DNA of 64,000 bases from assembly GCA_038199755.1 (NCBI GenBank), contig JBBPYR010000070.1:1-64000 (forward strand). Direction: 5' to 3'. The notes below the pieces were generated by a model. The model searched no databases. It had not been told where the DNA came from and saw nothing but the letters and a program-made list of their open reading frames with translations. The translations under genes and the position numbers were made by a program. This stretch comes from JBBPYR01 sp038199755. GTDB lineage: Bacteria; Chloroflexota; Ktedonobacteria; Ktedonobacterales; Ktedonobacteraceae. Every line of letters starts with the position of its first letter. The stretch's first letter is position 1. Positions 18,343-27,180 of this stretch are shown one piece after another.

Positions 18343-19409
18343 TTCTCCTCCTTGAAGATACGGTCCTCCAGGTACTTCACTATATCGCTGTACTTGTTAG
18401 GATTAAAATCGAGCCAGTAGCGAAAGTTGTCTCTATAAATCTCTTCGAGAAGACTATAAATTTCGTCGAGAACCTCGCTGCGTGATGGATGAGTACCTGC
18501 TAGTTTGGGTATCCAGCCCCATATACGAATGGTACCGTTGTCGTAGGGATAGGACATCATGATTTTTGCACCGCGACGTTCCCTATACACTGAACCCATA
18601 ATAGTATGGCGCAATTCAACATCCTTAAACATCTCTCGGAACATGCCACGGATATCGTATTTGAGGTCGAAGGTATCTAATTCGCTGGCTGAAGTCACCT
18701 TTACGCTGGCAAAGAACATGTTATGTAACGAGGGTAGGTCGTCATAGTAGTCATAATAGTTTCTTCTATCTTTGTTGTTTTCATGCTTTTCAACGAGCTG
18801 TTTCAAATGATTTAACAAAGGTTGTGTGCTCTGACGATCTACCACATGTACCACACCGAGCCCCAGCTGTGGCTTAGCACCGAGGCTTCCCCTGTCTGCT
18901 ATCAGTTGGAGCAGGGCAGCAATAACGTCAGGATCAAGCATCTCTTTACCTCCTTCTTTTAGAGGAAGAGTTGCGATAATTTCCAAGGTGACATCGCCAT
19001 AGAGAGGATCGCTACTTAGATACCATTTGGGATCACGATCTGCGGGATGATCTCTTGAGAGTGTGAATACTCGTCTTCCTGATTTATCCATAAAGCCTGC
19101 TGATGGTTTTTTGGGTTCCAAGCTTTCCTCACTCACAATGAGTTTGAAACGTCTTGCCCAGCTTGTTGCACCAAATAGACGACACACATCACACAAGCCT
19201 TGGTAGGGTTCTTCCTGTTTATCATAGATACAGGGTTTGTCCATACCACAAACACGTCCCCCTACGCCTCGTACCAACACTTCATACCACCAGCGTAGAC
19301 TTCCCATGATGCCTGTGATATGGAGTCCGCTATCAGATCTACCATCTGCGCCACCAGTCCAAAGAGGTGTGAGTGTCTTCAATTTGATGGTTAAGGAGTT
19401 AGTTATCAT
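18339..19409 (-). CDS. cmr1: Type III RAMP Cmr1
   Basis: First gene of the cas operon, 356 residues. The family pattern is clear: LKTLTPLWTGGADGRSD near the start, ITGIMGSLRWWYEVLVRG (about 30-47), CDVCRLFGATSWARRF (about 72-87), and a glycine-rich GSLGAKPQLGLGVV near 187. Cmr1 caps the 3' end of the crRNA filament in type III-B/III-C complexes. The frame opens earlier at 19436, but GGAG sits 6 bases before the ATG at 19409, so I choose that start. The operon body is visibly more AT-rich than the flanking housekeeping genes, suggesting acquisition by transfer. Confidence 0.9.
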   Translation of the reverse strand: MITNSLTIKLKTLTPLWTGGADGRSDSGLHITGIMGSLRWWYEVLVRGVGGRVCGMDKPCIYDKQEEPYQGLCDVCRLFGATSWARRFKLIVSEESLEPKKPSAGFMDKSGRRVFTLSRDHPADRDPKWYLSSDPLYGDVTLEIIATLPLKEGGKEMLDPDVIAALLQLIADRGSLGAKPQLGLGVVHVVDRQSTQPLLNHLKQLVEKHENNKDRRNYYDYYDDLPSLHNMFFASVKVTSASELDTFDLKYDIRGMFREMFKDVELRHTIMGSVYRERRGAKIMMSYPYDNGTIRIWGWIPKLAGTHPSRSEVLDEIYSLLEEIYRDNFRYWLDFNPNKYSDIVKYLEDRIFKEEK

Positions 19410-19448
19410 GCTATGCTCCAACAATTTTGTATGCATGCTTCTTAATGC

Positions 19449-19493
19449 ACTATACTAGTGTAGTACTCTACCAAATTCTGCAAAAGCTGTCAA
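19449..19493 (-). promoter_or_regulatory. Promoter and dyad of the type III operon
   Basis: On the minus strand a perfect TTGACA -35 (plus 19488-19493) is followed after 17 bases by TAGAGT (19465-19470). An imperfect dyad around ACTAGT (19451-19464) sits at the expected transcription start, where a repressor could bind. The promoter lies about 55 bases upstream of the cmr1 ATG. Confidence 0.65.
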
Positions 19494-19714
19494 TCAAAGT
19501 ACAGAATGGGAGTTGTCAATATATCTCACTTTATCCTCTATTCTGCCGATAATGCCAAAATTAGGGCCTATGCACGTCTTTTAAAAGACCATTCTTTTGG
19601 ATGGTCTATGAAAAATAGCTTGTCATATGTATCAGTATGCTTTACACTTGCATCAGTATAAATTCTTCCATTTTCACGCTCTACTTATAACTCTATGCCA
19701 TGGGGGAGGACATC

Positions 19715-21985
19715 ATGATTAGTCCAGGCAGCTTTATTGGCAATTATCGTATACTTTCTCCACTCTCAAGTGATGCCATTAGTCAAAACTTTTTAACCGA
19801 AAACACTTCTTCACACGGCGCACCCGTTGCGCTGTGCATGTGGAATGGCGTGTCTCTCACGACTCCGCAGGAGCGTGACGCATTTTTGCAAGAGGCACGT
19901 GAACTTATCAAACTGAGACATCCGTATATTGTGTCTACACTCGACGCTAGCATAGAGAATGAGCACCCTTATCTCGTCTCTGAGTACATCTATAGCCCTG
20001 TTGGCACACTGCAAGACCGTATTCAGCGCCAGACGCCGCAACCGTTCTCACAAGTGGAGGCGTTGAACATCCTCGCCCAGGTTGGTCAAGCCCTCGCTTA
20101 TGCTCACCAGCAAAACGTACTACATCGCCAACTGGCCCCTGGACAGATTGTATTCAACACACGTAGCGAAGCGGTATTGGGCAGCTTTGGCCTAGCAACT
20201 ATTCAAGAAAGTGTAGCACGACAATTCACCGGATCTATTGGACAAACAATAGACCCATTTCAGGCTCCAGAGCAACAACGCGGCGCGCTTCGCAAGAGCA
20301 AGCTCGACGATCAATACTCACTAGGAAGTATTGCCTATGCCCTGTTGACTGGTTACGTACCAATGCAGCCTCCCATCGCACCGACCCAGCGTAACTCTTT
20401 CTTGCCCATCTTTATTGAGCGTGCCATTCTCAAAGCCATGTCACCACAACCGACGGAACGTTATGTGAATGTCAACGCCTTTTTGACTGCTGTCGGTGCG
20501 CTACCAGATGAGGGGACATATATCCATCACTCCTCAGATGCATTCCCGCCGCTTGCTGCGCAACCAACGCCACGACCAGTAGTGCAAGAGCAGGTAATTT
20601 TACCTAGTCCCTATCTGGGTGCAACTCCTCCTCCGGCAGGCGGGCAGCGCATGGGCCAGGTCGTGCTCAATGGAAGCGGCACCATGGAGGCACTACCGCC
20701 ACAGTGGGCAAATACCATTCCACCTGCACCGCTAGCAGCCCCGGTGCCTCCCCAGATGGCTCCCGCAATGGCTCCCCGTCCACCCATCAATAACAACCAG
20801 AACCAAGGAAAGCGCCCAAACCTTACGCGCCGCGCCTTGCTGATCGCCCTGTTCGTCGTGCTCTTGCTGGCATTGACGGGCCTGGGAGCCTTCGCCTATA
20901 CGCTCGTTCCCGCTAGTAGTGCCACGGTGACACTCACACCCAGCACGCAGCACGTGGGCAACGCCTATACCGTCACCCTGGTTTCCGGTCAGGCCGATGC
21001 CACCCAGGGACAGGTGGCGGCACACATCATCTCTTTCTCGGCAAAACCACAAACCAAGACCGTGCCCGCCACTGGCAAGGGACACCAGAATGCGACATCA
21101 GCGACTGGCACACTCACCTTTAGCAACGTGGGCAAAGACTCAGATATCGCGCCCAACCAGACACTCACCAGCAATAGCGGTGTACAAGTCGTTACCGATG
21201 GCGAAGTGGTGATCAAAGTAGGTGGCACAGCAACCGTAAGCGCACACGTTGCCACGGCTGGAGCTGGTGGCAATATTGGTGCCTTTGATGTCAATAACAC
21301 CTATAACGTTATTGATAACAAGACACAGCAAGCACTCACAACCGTCACGATCCAAAATACCGCCGCCTTCACAGGGGGGCAGAATGCCTCAGACTTCACC
21401 TTTGTGCAGCAAAGTGACCTTGACGGCGTGAGCACACCCCTCGTTTCTCAAATGACAACAGAGGCACAAGCTGGCGCACAGCAACAGGTCGGGCCAAACG
21501 AGAAGCTGGTGAGCGACCTGAAATGTAGTCCAGTCGTAACCTCTGATAACAAAGTGAATGCACACGCCACGACAGCCACGGTACAGGTGACAGTGAAATG
21601 CGTCGGCGAGGCCTACACCGATCAAGCACTACAGGCAATGGCGATAATGCTCCTCAAGGCGGACGCCACCCAGAAATTGGGTAGCACCTTTGCCTTAGCG
21701 GGCAATGTCGTCACAGCCACGCCCACTCTTGGCAACGTTGACCCGAATGGCACCGCCACCTTCAGCGTCAAAGCCGATAGCATCTGGGCGTTCCAATTCA
21801 CCGATGCCCTGAAACAACAAATGGCACACGCCATCGCGGGCAAATCGGTTGCGGATAGCACCACCATTCTACAAAAATTCACTGGCATCAGTAAGGTGAG
21901 CATTCAAACGGCGGGCTTTGGCTGGGCCGTTCCCTCCAACCCACAAAACATCACCTTCAATGCCACATCCGTTGCAGGGTTATAA
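19715..21985 (+). CDS. Membrane pseudokinase with repeat-rich extracytoplasmic domain
   Basis: The first roughly 270 of 756 residues have a Ser/Thr kinase fold, but every catalytic element is lost: the glycine loop is not recognisable, the VAIK Lys is replaced (VALCMW), HRD-x-K-x-x-N reads HRQLAPGQI, and DFG reads SFG. A Pro/Ala-rich linker leads to one TM segment (about 373-397, ALLIALFVVLLLALTGLG). The outside part resembles baseplate-J-like beta domains (ATGTLTFSNVGK, then GVQVVTDGEVVIKVGG). It probably binds a partner at the membrane rather than phosphorylating. GGGGAGG before the second ATG at 19715 decides the start. It converges on thrS. Confidence 0.8.
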   Translation: MISPGSFIGNYRILSPLSSDAISQNFLTENTSSHGAPVALCMWNGVSLTTPQERDAFLQEARELIKLRHPYIVSTLDASIENEHPYLVSEYIYSPVGTLQDRIQRQTPQPFSQVEALNILAQVGQALAYAHQQNVLHRQLAPGQIVFNTRSEAVLGSFGLATIQESVARQFTGSIGQTIDPFQAPEQQRGALRKSKLDDQYSLGSIAYALLTGYVPMQPPIAPTQRNSFLPIFIERAILKAMSPQPTERYVNVNAFLTAVGALPDEGTYIHHSSDAFPPLAAQPTPRPVVQEQVILPSPYLGATPPPAGGQRMGQVVLNGSGTMEALPPQWANTIPPAPLAAPVPPQMAPAMAPRPPINNNQNQGKRPNLTRRALLIALFVVLLLALTGLGAFAYTLVPASSATVTLTPSTQHVGNAYTVTLVSGQADATQGQVAAHIISFSAKPQTKTVPATGKGHQNATSATGTLTFSNVGKDSDIAPNQTLTSNSGVQVVTDGEVVIKVGGTATVSAHVATAGAGGNIGAFDVNNTYNVIDNKTQQALTTVTIQNTAAFTGGQNASDFTFVQQSDLDGVSTPLVSQMTTEAQAGAQQQVGPNEKLVSDLKCSPVVTSDNKVNAHATTATVQVTVKCVGEAYTDQALQAMAIMLLKADATQKLGSTFALAGNVVTATPTLGNVDPNGTATFSVKADSIWAFQFTDALKQQMAHAIAGKSVADSTTILQKFTGISKVSIQTAGFGWAVPSNPQNITFNATSVAGL

Positions 21986-21986
21986 G

Positions 21987-22031
21987 AATGAGGGTGTGTA
22001 TGAAGCCATTAGCTTCATACACACCCTCATT
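21987..22031 (+). terminator. Bidirectional hairpin between pseudokinase gene and thrS
   Basis: Perfect 20-bp arms (21987-22006 and 22012-22031) with a 5-base loop lie between two convergent genes. No T-tract on either strand. Confidence 0.75.
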
Positions 22032-22048
22032 GTCTGTCTCAGACGGTG

Positions 22049-23839
22049 TTATAAATCGTGGCTTTTCGTGTCGATGATCCCCTTTACACGCTCGATAAAT
22101 TGCGTCAGCGGCATCGACTTCAAGTCCACATTCGTACGCAGGCGCACGGAAGCAGCTTCGGAGGCGGCCTCTTTATCGCCAACCACCAGCATGTAAGGAA
22201 TTTTCTGGAGTTGGGCATCACGAATCTTCGAGTTCATGCGCTCACCACGCGCATCAACCTCGACCCGCAGACCAGCGGCTTTCAGCTTTTCCTGCACGCT
22301 ATTCGCATACTCCACATGACGGTCAGCAATCGGAATGACCATCGCCTGTACAGGTGACAGCCAGACAGGGAAGGCACCGCCATAATGCTCGATCAGCATC
22401 GCCATGAAGCGTTCCGTCGAACCCGTTACGGCGCGGTGAATCATCACCGGACGATGCGTATGCCCATCTTCAGCAACATACTCCAACTCGAAATTCTCCG
22501 GTTGCACCATGTCTAGCTGAATCGTCGAGCATTGCCATTCGCGCCCCAAAGCATCACGTACCATGAAGTCAATCTTGGGGCCGTAGAAAGCGGCTTCACC
22601 AATACCGATCTGGTATTCAATGCCTCGACTCTCGACCGCATCCCGTAACGCGCTCTCGGCCATATGCCAGACCTCGTCGCTCCCAACATACTCGTCTTTC
22701 TTTTGTGGATCGCGCAGCGAAAGACGAATCCAGTAGTCCTTCAGACCATACGTCTTGAAGACCTCCAACGTCAGGTCCACGGCGTTATTAAACTCTTGCT
22801 GAATCTGGTCAGGGCGCAAAAACACGTGGGCATCATCCTGCGTGAGGCTCCGCACACGCGCCAAGCCTGTGAGCGTACCGGCCTTTTCATAGCGGTAGAG
22901 CGTGGCAAACTCCGCATAGCGCACGGGCAACTCACGATAACTATGCATCTGTGACTTGTAGAGCAGGATATGATGCGGGCAGTTCATAGGCTTGAGAATA
23001 TACGCATCATCCTCCGACGTTTCCTGCTCACCCTTCATGACTGGGAACATATTCTCGCGATACGTATACCAGTGCTTTGACGTTTTGTACAGATGCACCT
23101 TGCCCAGATGTGACGTCCACACGTGCTGATAGCCGTAGTGTTCCTGCGTCACACGCACGTAGTTTTCCATCAGGTAACGCAGCGTCTCGCCACGCGGCAA
23201 GAACATCGGCACACCGGCAGGCAAGTCATCGCTCAACACAAACAGCTTGAGTTCGCGACCGAGTTTACGGTGGTCGCGCTTCAGTGCCTCTTCCAAACGC
23301 CACAAGTACTGATCGAGTTCTTCCTGCGTAAACCACGCCGTGCCATAAATGCGTTGCAGCATGGGGCGTCGCTCGTCACCACGCCAATAGGCACCCGCCA
23401 CCCGCATCAGCTTGATTGGCCCGATTTCGCCCGTATTCGCCACGTGTGGGCCACGACAAAGATCAAGGAATTCGTTCTGCTGATAGATACCCACCTCGGC
23501 ATCAGGCAGGTTTTCAATAATCTCTACCTTATAATTCTGACCCTTCTCGCCGAAGTACGCCAAGGCCTTTTCACGCGCCCAGCGATCACGCACGAAGGGA
23601 TACTTGCCCGCGATGATGCGCCGCATTCGCTGCTCAATTTCGGGCAGGTCTTCCGGCGTCAGGGCGCGGGGCAGATCAAAATCATAATAGAAGCCATCTT
23701 CAATCGCGGGTCCAATGCCGAAGCGTGCATCAGGGAACAGCTCCTGGACCGCCTCAGCCATAACGTGTGCGGCAGAGTGCCGCATACGCTGAATCGGCGT
23801 ATACCCCACCGACTCTTCTAACTCTAGTTCCACTGACAT
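22049..23839 (-). CDS. thrS: Threonine-tRNA ligase lacking the TGS domain
   Basis: Charges tRNA-Thr. The 596-residue protein starts almost directly with the SAD/editing domain (RMRHSAAHVMAEAV, about residues 18-31), so the N-terminal TGS domain of the roughly 640-residue bacterial enzyme is missing. The class II core is intact: motif 2 region YRYEKAGTLTGLARVRSLTQDDAH, zinc ligand Cys in LKPMNCPHH, and motif 3 GSTERFMAMLIEHYGG. The frame extends upstream to 23887, but that would start inside the leader terminator; GAGAGG before the ATG at 23839 sets the start. Expression should be controlled by the T-box leader just upstream. Confidence 0.95.
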   Translation of the reverse strand: MSVELELEESVGYTPIQRMRHSAAHVMAEAVQELFPDARFGIGPAIEDGFYYDFDLPRALTPEDLPEIEQRMRRIIAGKYPFVRDRWAREKALAYFGEKGQNYKVEIIENLPDAEVGIYQQNEFLDLCRGPHVANTGEIGPIKLMRVAGAYWRGDERRPMLQRIYGTAWFTQEELDQYLWRLEEALKRDHRKLGRELKLFVLSDDLPAGVPMFLPRGETLRYLMENYVRVTQEHYGYQHVWTSHLGKVHLYKTSKHWYTYRENMFPVMKGEQETSEDDAYILKPMNCPHHILLYKSQMHSYRELPVRYAEFATLYRYEKAGTLTGLARVRSLTQDDAHVFLRPDQIQQEFNNAVDLTLEVFKTYGLKDYWIRLSLRDPQKKDEYVGSDEVWHMAESALRDAVESRGIEYQIGIGEAAFYGPKIDFMVRDALGREWQCSTIQLDMVQPENFELEYVAEDGHTHRPVMIHRAVTGSTERFMAMLIEHYGGAFPVWLSPVQAMVIPIADRHVEYANSVQEKLKAAGLRVEVDARGERMNSKIRDAQLQKIPYMLVVGDKEAASEAASVRLRTNVDLKSMPLTQFIERVKGIIDTKSHDL

Positions 23840-23885
23840 ACCAACATTCCTCTCTGAATAATGATTTGAATTATCATCAGACAAC

Positions 23886-24235
23886 AAAAAAACCTTTTCA
23901 TCCCCTCAAGGGACGAAAAGGCATTCAATGTATGAACTCTTCGTGGTTCCACCCAGCTTTCGCTGCTTCAGCCTCAACAACGATCACAACAACACGACAT
24001 GCACAATCTGGATACGTGTTGTCTCTCGTTCTTGCGCACAAAAAGCATGCGCTTTAAGCAGCCTATAACGTAGCTGGAACGTGTACCTTACTGACTCGGT
24101 ACAGGCTCACGAGGGGTATCTGCCTCTTACTGGTCGGAGCACTTTCAGCCGCCGATGCTTCCTCTCTGCTTACCATTGGGAAGGGACATGTCTCGTTTTC
24201 GCCATTAGAATTCTTCTTTTACTGTAATACAGCTT
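23886..24235 (-). promoter_or_regulatory. T-box riboswitch leader of thrS
   Basis: Minus-strand transcript upstream of thrS. The T-box sequence TGGGTGGAACCACG occurs at plus 23942-23955, close to the AGGGTGGNACCGCG consensus that pairs with the uncharged tRNA acceptor end. It is followed by a terminator hairpin (23893-23921, 12-bp arms, one G-T) and seven T residues. Upstream lie stem-I-like motifs (AGAGAGGAAGC, GGCTGAAAG). Two ACC triplets (Thr) lie in the specifier region; I could not fold it to choose. Uncharged tRNA-Thr should turn thrS on. Confidence 0.9.
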
Positions 24236-24294
24236 ACCATACATTCCCGACAAAGTAAATAGTTTTTTCCAGACGGCTTTCCCAGAAAAAAGAC

Positions 24295-24329
24295 TTGACC
24301 ACCGTTGAGTTAGGTGTTATTGTGATAAC
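24295..24329 (+). promoter_or_regulatory. Promoter and operator of the nitrilase operon
   Basis: TTGACC (24295-24300), 17 bases, then TATTGT (24318-24323). A dyad GTTAT-N4-ATAAC (24316-24329) covers the -10 box, a typical repressor position. The ATG of the first gene is at 24416. Confidence 0.55.
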
Positions 24330-24415
24330 AACTTCGGAATATGTGCCCTTCATAATGCAGCACAATCTTACATTGACACACAACTTTTCCTTAAGCAGAT
24401 CAGGAGCTTATCATC

Positions 24416-26386
24416 ATGAGTACATACCCTACTCCCACATCTTCTACCCCTTCGCTCATGAGTTACAAGGCCGCGGCCATCCAATATGAACCCACACTGG
24501 GTGACAAGGAAAAGAATATTAGTGACCTGTTGCGCCTGGTCGAAGAGGCTGCACTTCATGAGGCAAAACTGATCGTCCTACCAGAGATGGCAACCACTGG
24601 CTATTGTTGGGACTCTCGTGAAGAAATTGCCCCCTTCGTCGAAACCATTCCTGGCCCCACGAGCGACCACTTTCAGCAACTGGCAACGCGCTACAATTGC
24701 TTTATCGCCATTAGCTTACCCGAGGTTGATCCCGTTACCGATGTCTACTATAACAGCGCGGTCTTGCTGGGTCCCGATGATATCGTTGGTACCTATCGTA
24801 AAATTCATTCTTTCATCTCAGAGCCACGCTGGGCACGTGATGGCGACCTGGGCATGCCCGTATGGGAAACTCCACTCGGTCGCCTCAGTATACTTATCTG
24901 TATGGATGCGGACTACTTCGAGGCGGCGCGTATTCCCGCTTTGCATGGAGCTGATGTGCTGCTCTTCCCCACCAACTGGCTTGAGGAGAAAAGCCCCAGT
25001 CGTAGTTGGATGGCCCGCGCCTTCGAGAACGGCGTCTACCTGATCGCCGCCAACCGTTATGGCAGAGAACGCACAGTACAATTTAGTGGCGGCAGTTGCA
25101 TCGTCAATCCCGATGGCTCCATTCAATCTTTTCAAGATAACAACGATGGCATCGTCTACGGAACGATTGATCTGGCTCAAAGTCGCAATAAACGCTGGGG
25201 CAAGCAACACGAGCAAGGGGACCGTCTGGCTGATCGCATGCCGAGGGAGTACACATCGTTAGTACAAAACACCTACCTGTGGGAGCCACTACGCTATCAC
25301 AGCCTCTATACACGCGGTGAACTGCCACCAGGGCAACTCTCCTGTGTTGGCATCGTGCAAATGAACCTGCGCGATAACGGTTCCTCACCAACACATAGTG
25401 CCGCGATTGAGACCTTGGATGCCGTTCTGCGTGCTTACATGCGCGATAGTGCTCCGGCCAGCCCCGATATCCTGGTGTTGCCCGAACTTTTGCTGCCAGG
25501 TCCCGTTCCCGTCAGTTCAGCGATGACCAATGCCACCTCGGAAGAAATTGCCTTACATTTTCGTCAAAATGCGATTGCCATACCAGGGCCAGAAACAGCG
25601 GCATTAGTGGCACTCGCAGTGGAGTTACAAATTAGCCTCGTGCTTGGCGTGGCTGAACGGGCAAGCGACACGCAAGCGGAAACGTATTACAATACTATCC
25701 TCTTGATCGACCCCGAAGGCATCTACGGCACCTACCGCAAACTGCACCTGACACAGCGGGACCGTTTGTGGGCAACGCCGGGCAATCTCGGTCTGCCCAC
25801 ATTTGACACGCCAACAGGCCGCATCGGACTAGCTACAGGCTATGATGTCCTCTTCCCCGAAACGCTGCGTGTGCTCGCGGGAAAAGGGGTAGACCTTGTT
25901 TGTGCCCCCACGCTGCTAGATTTCCCCGATCCCATGGGCCTGGGACCGACCAGTGTTCTTCATACTATGGACGTTGGTCCTGATGAGTACGACCCGTTCC
26001 ATTTCGTCATCTGGCGTACCCGTGCGGCTGAACATAATGTCTATCTCGCACTGGCAAACTGGAACGGGGAGCAGCGCGGCATACGCGCCAATGGCACCAG
26101 CGGCATCTTCGCCCCCGTGTTGCGCAGCTATCCCTGGTCCGAGGTCATCGCCGAAGATGACGAGGATATGCTTACCATGATGACCATCGATACACGCGAA
26201 CAACGCACGGGCAGGCGCACAACGCACACACTCAACTACACACCCGGCAATGTAAGCGGATCATTGACGGGCGAACTCGCCTATGACCCGCTTGACAGCA
26301 TCCCTGGCAACGCAGTACGCAGCAAACCAATGCTGCGGAAACGGCAACCATTCTGGTACCTTGATCTGGTACGACCACAACACTAG
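24416..26386 (+). CDS. Tandem nitrilase-superfamily protein, second domain inactive
   Basis: A 656-residue fusion of two carbon-nitrogen hydrolase domains. Domain 1 (about 15-275) has the complete Glu-Lys-Cys triad: VLPEMA near 59, YRKIH near 126, and ICMDADYFE near 162. Domain 2 (about 300-600) keeps Glu (VLPELL) and Lys (YRKLH), but the Cys position reads LATGYDVLFPE, so the nucleophile is Gly. Domain 2 is therefore probably structural or regulatory. The family hydrolyses nitriles, amides or carbamoyl groups; the substrate is unknown. It starts a three-gene operon with an SDR oxidoreductase 16 bases downstream. A later Met (about residue 15) is a possible alternative start. Confidence 0.85.
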   Translation: MSTYPTPTSSTPSLMSYKAAAIQYEPTLGDKEKNISDLLRLVEEAALHEAKLIVLPEMATTGYCWDSREEIAPFVETIPGPTSDHFQQLATRYNCFIAISLPEVDPVTDVYYNSAVLLGPDDIVGTYRKIHSFISEPRWARDGDLGMPVWETPLGRLSILICMDADYFEAARIPALHGADVLLFPTNWLEEKSPSRSWMARAFENGVYLIAANRYGRERTVQFSGGSCIVNPDGSIQSFQDNNDGIVYGTIDLAQSRNKRWGKQHEQGDRLADRMPREYTSLVQNTYLWEPLRYHSLYTRGELPPGQLSCVGIVQMNLRDNGSSPTHSAAIETLDAVLRAYMRDSAPASPDILVLPELLLPGPVPVSSAMTNATSEEIALHFRQNAIAIPGPETAALVALAVELQISLVLGVAERASDTQAETYYNTILLIDPEGIYGTYRKLHLTQRDRLWATPGNLGLPTFDTPTGRIGLATGYDVLFPETLRVLAGKGVDLVCAPTLLDFPDPMGLGPTSVLHTMDVGPDEYDPFHFVIWRTRAAEHNVYLALANWNGEQRGIRANGTSGIFAPVLRSYPWSEVIAEDDEDMLTMMTIDTREQRTGRRTTHTLNYTPGNVSGSLTGELAYDPLDSIPGNAVRSKPMLRKRQPFWYLDLVRPQH

Positions 26387-26401
26387 GAGAACATCAAAAG
26401 T

Positions 26402-27169
26402 ATGCGATTGGCAAACAAAGTAGCAATTATCACAGGAGCCGCGAGCGGCATGGGACAAGCGGCGGCAGAACTCTTCGCAAGCGAAGGGGCGAGCGTTATC
26501 ATCACCGATATCGCGGAACAGGCAGGCGAGGAAACCGCTGAGCGGATCCGCACTGAGGGCGGCAGTGCCACCTTCATTCGCGCCGATGTCTCCAACGAAG
26601 CGGATGTTAAAATCATGGTGGAGCAGGCTATCGCCAGCTATGGACACCTCGACATCCTCTATAATAATGCCGGTATCATGCCCACCTCTGATGGCAGTGT
26701 GACCGATATCAGCGAGGCCACCTGGGATCGCATACTGGATATCAACCTGAAAAGCGCGTTTCTCTGCTCCAAATATACTATCCCGCAGATGATAAAGCAG
26801 GGTACAGGCGGCTCGATCATCAATGTTGCGTCATTCGTCGCCTTCATGGGCTGCACCGTGCCGCAAGATGCCTACACGACCTCGAAAGGCGGCATGCTAT
26901 CCCTCACGAAATCATTCGCGGTACAATACGGCCCCCATCGCATACGCTGCAACGCCATCTGCCCCGGCCCCATCGAGACGCCTTTGCTGCGCGTGTTGTG
27001 GACCAGCGACGAGGCGCGCAACCTGCGTCTCAACCGCATCCCGCTCGGACGCTTCGGCGAGGCAAAAGATATCATCTACATGGCCCTTTACCTGGCATCC
27101 GACGAGTCGTCCTGGACGACTGGTGCGTGGCTCATGGTTGACGGTGGGATTTCGTCAAACTATTTCTAA
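26402..27169 (+). CDS. Short-chain dehydrogenase/reductase (classical SDR)
   Basis: A 255-residue classical SDR oxidoreductase. It shows the cofactor motif TGAASGMGQAA (about residues 11-21), the NNAG motif (LYNNAGIMP, about 86), Ser in INVASFVAFMG and the catalytic YTTSK (about 158-162), ending in the usual GAWLMVDGGISSNYF. Acidic Asp in TDIAEQ after beta 2 suggests NAD(H) preference. AGGAGA precedes the ATG, 16 bases after the nitrilase gene, so it is in the same operon. Confidence 0.92.
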   Translation: MRLANKVAIITGAASGMGQAAAELFASEGASVIITDIAEQAGEETAERIRTEGGSATFIRADVSNEADVKIMVEQAIASYGHLDILYNNAGIMPTSDGSVTDISEATWDRILDINLKSAFLCSKYTIPQMIKQGTGGSIINVASFVAFMGCTVPQDAYTTSKGGMLSLTKSFAVQYGPHRIRCNAICPGPIETPLLRVLWTSDEARNLRLNRIPLGRFGEAKDIIYMALYLASDESSWTTGAWLMVDGGISSNYF

Positions 27170-27180
27170 GGATACTTGCT

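Noticed and set aside
19437..19700. Possible CRISPR array next to the cas operon
   Set aside because: No repeated unit of 25-40 bases is present; only a promoter and a short dyad.
23123..23821. 232-codon plus-strand frame inside thrS
   Set aside because: Antisense shadow of a strongly conserved gene.
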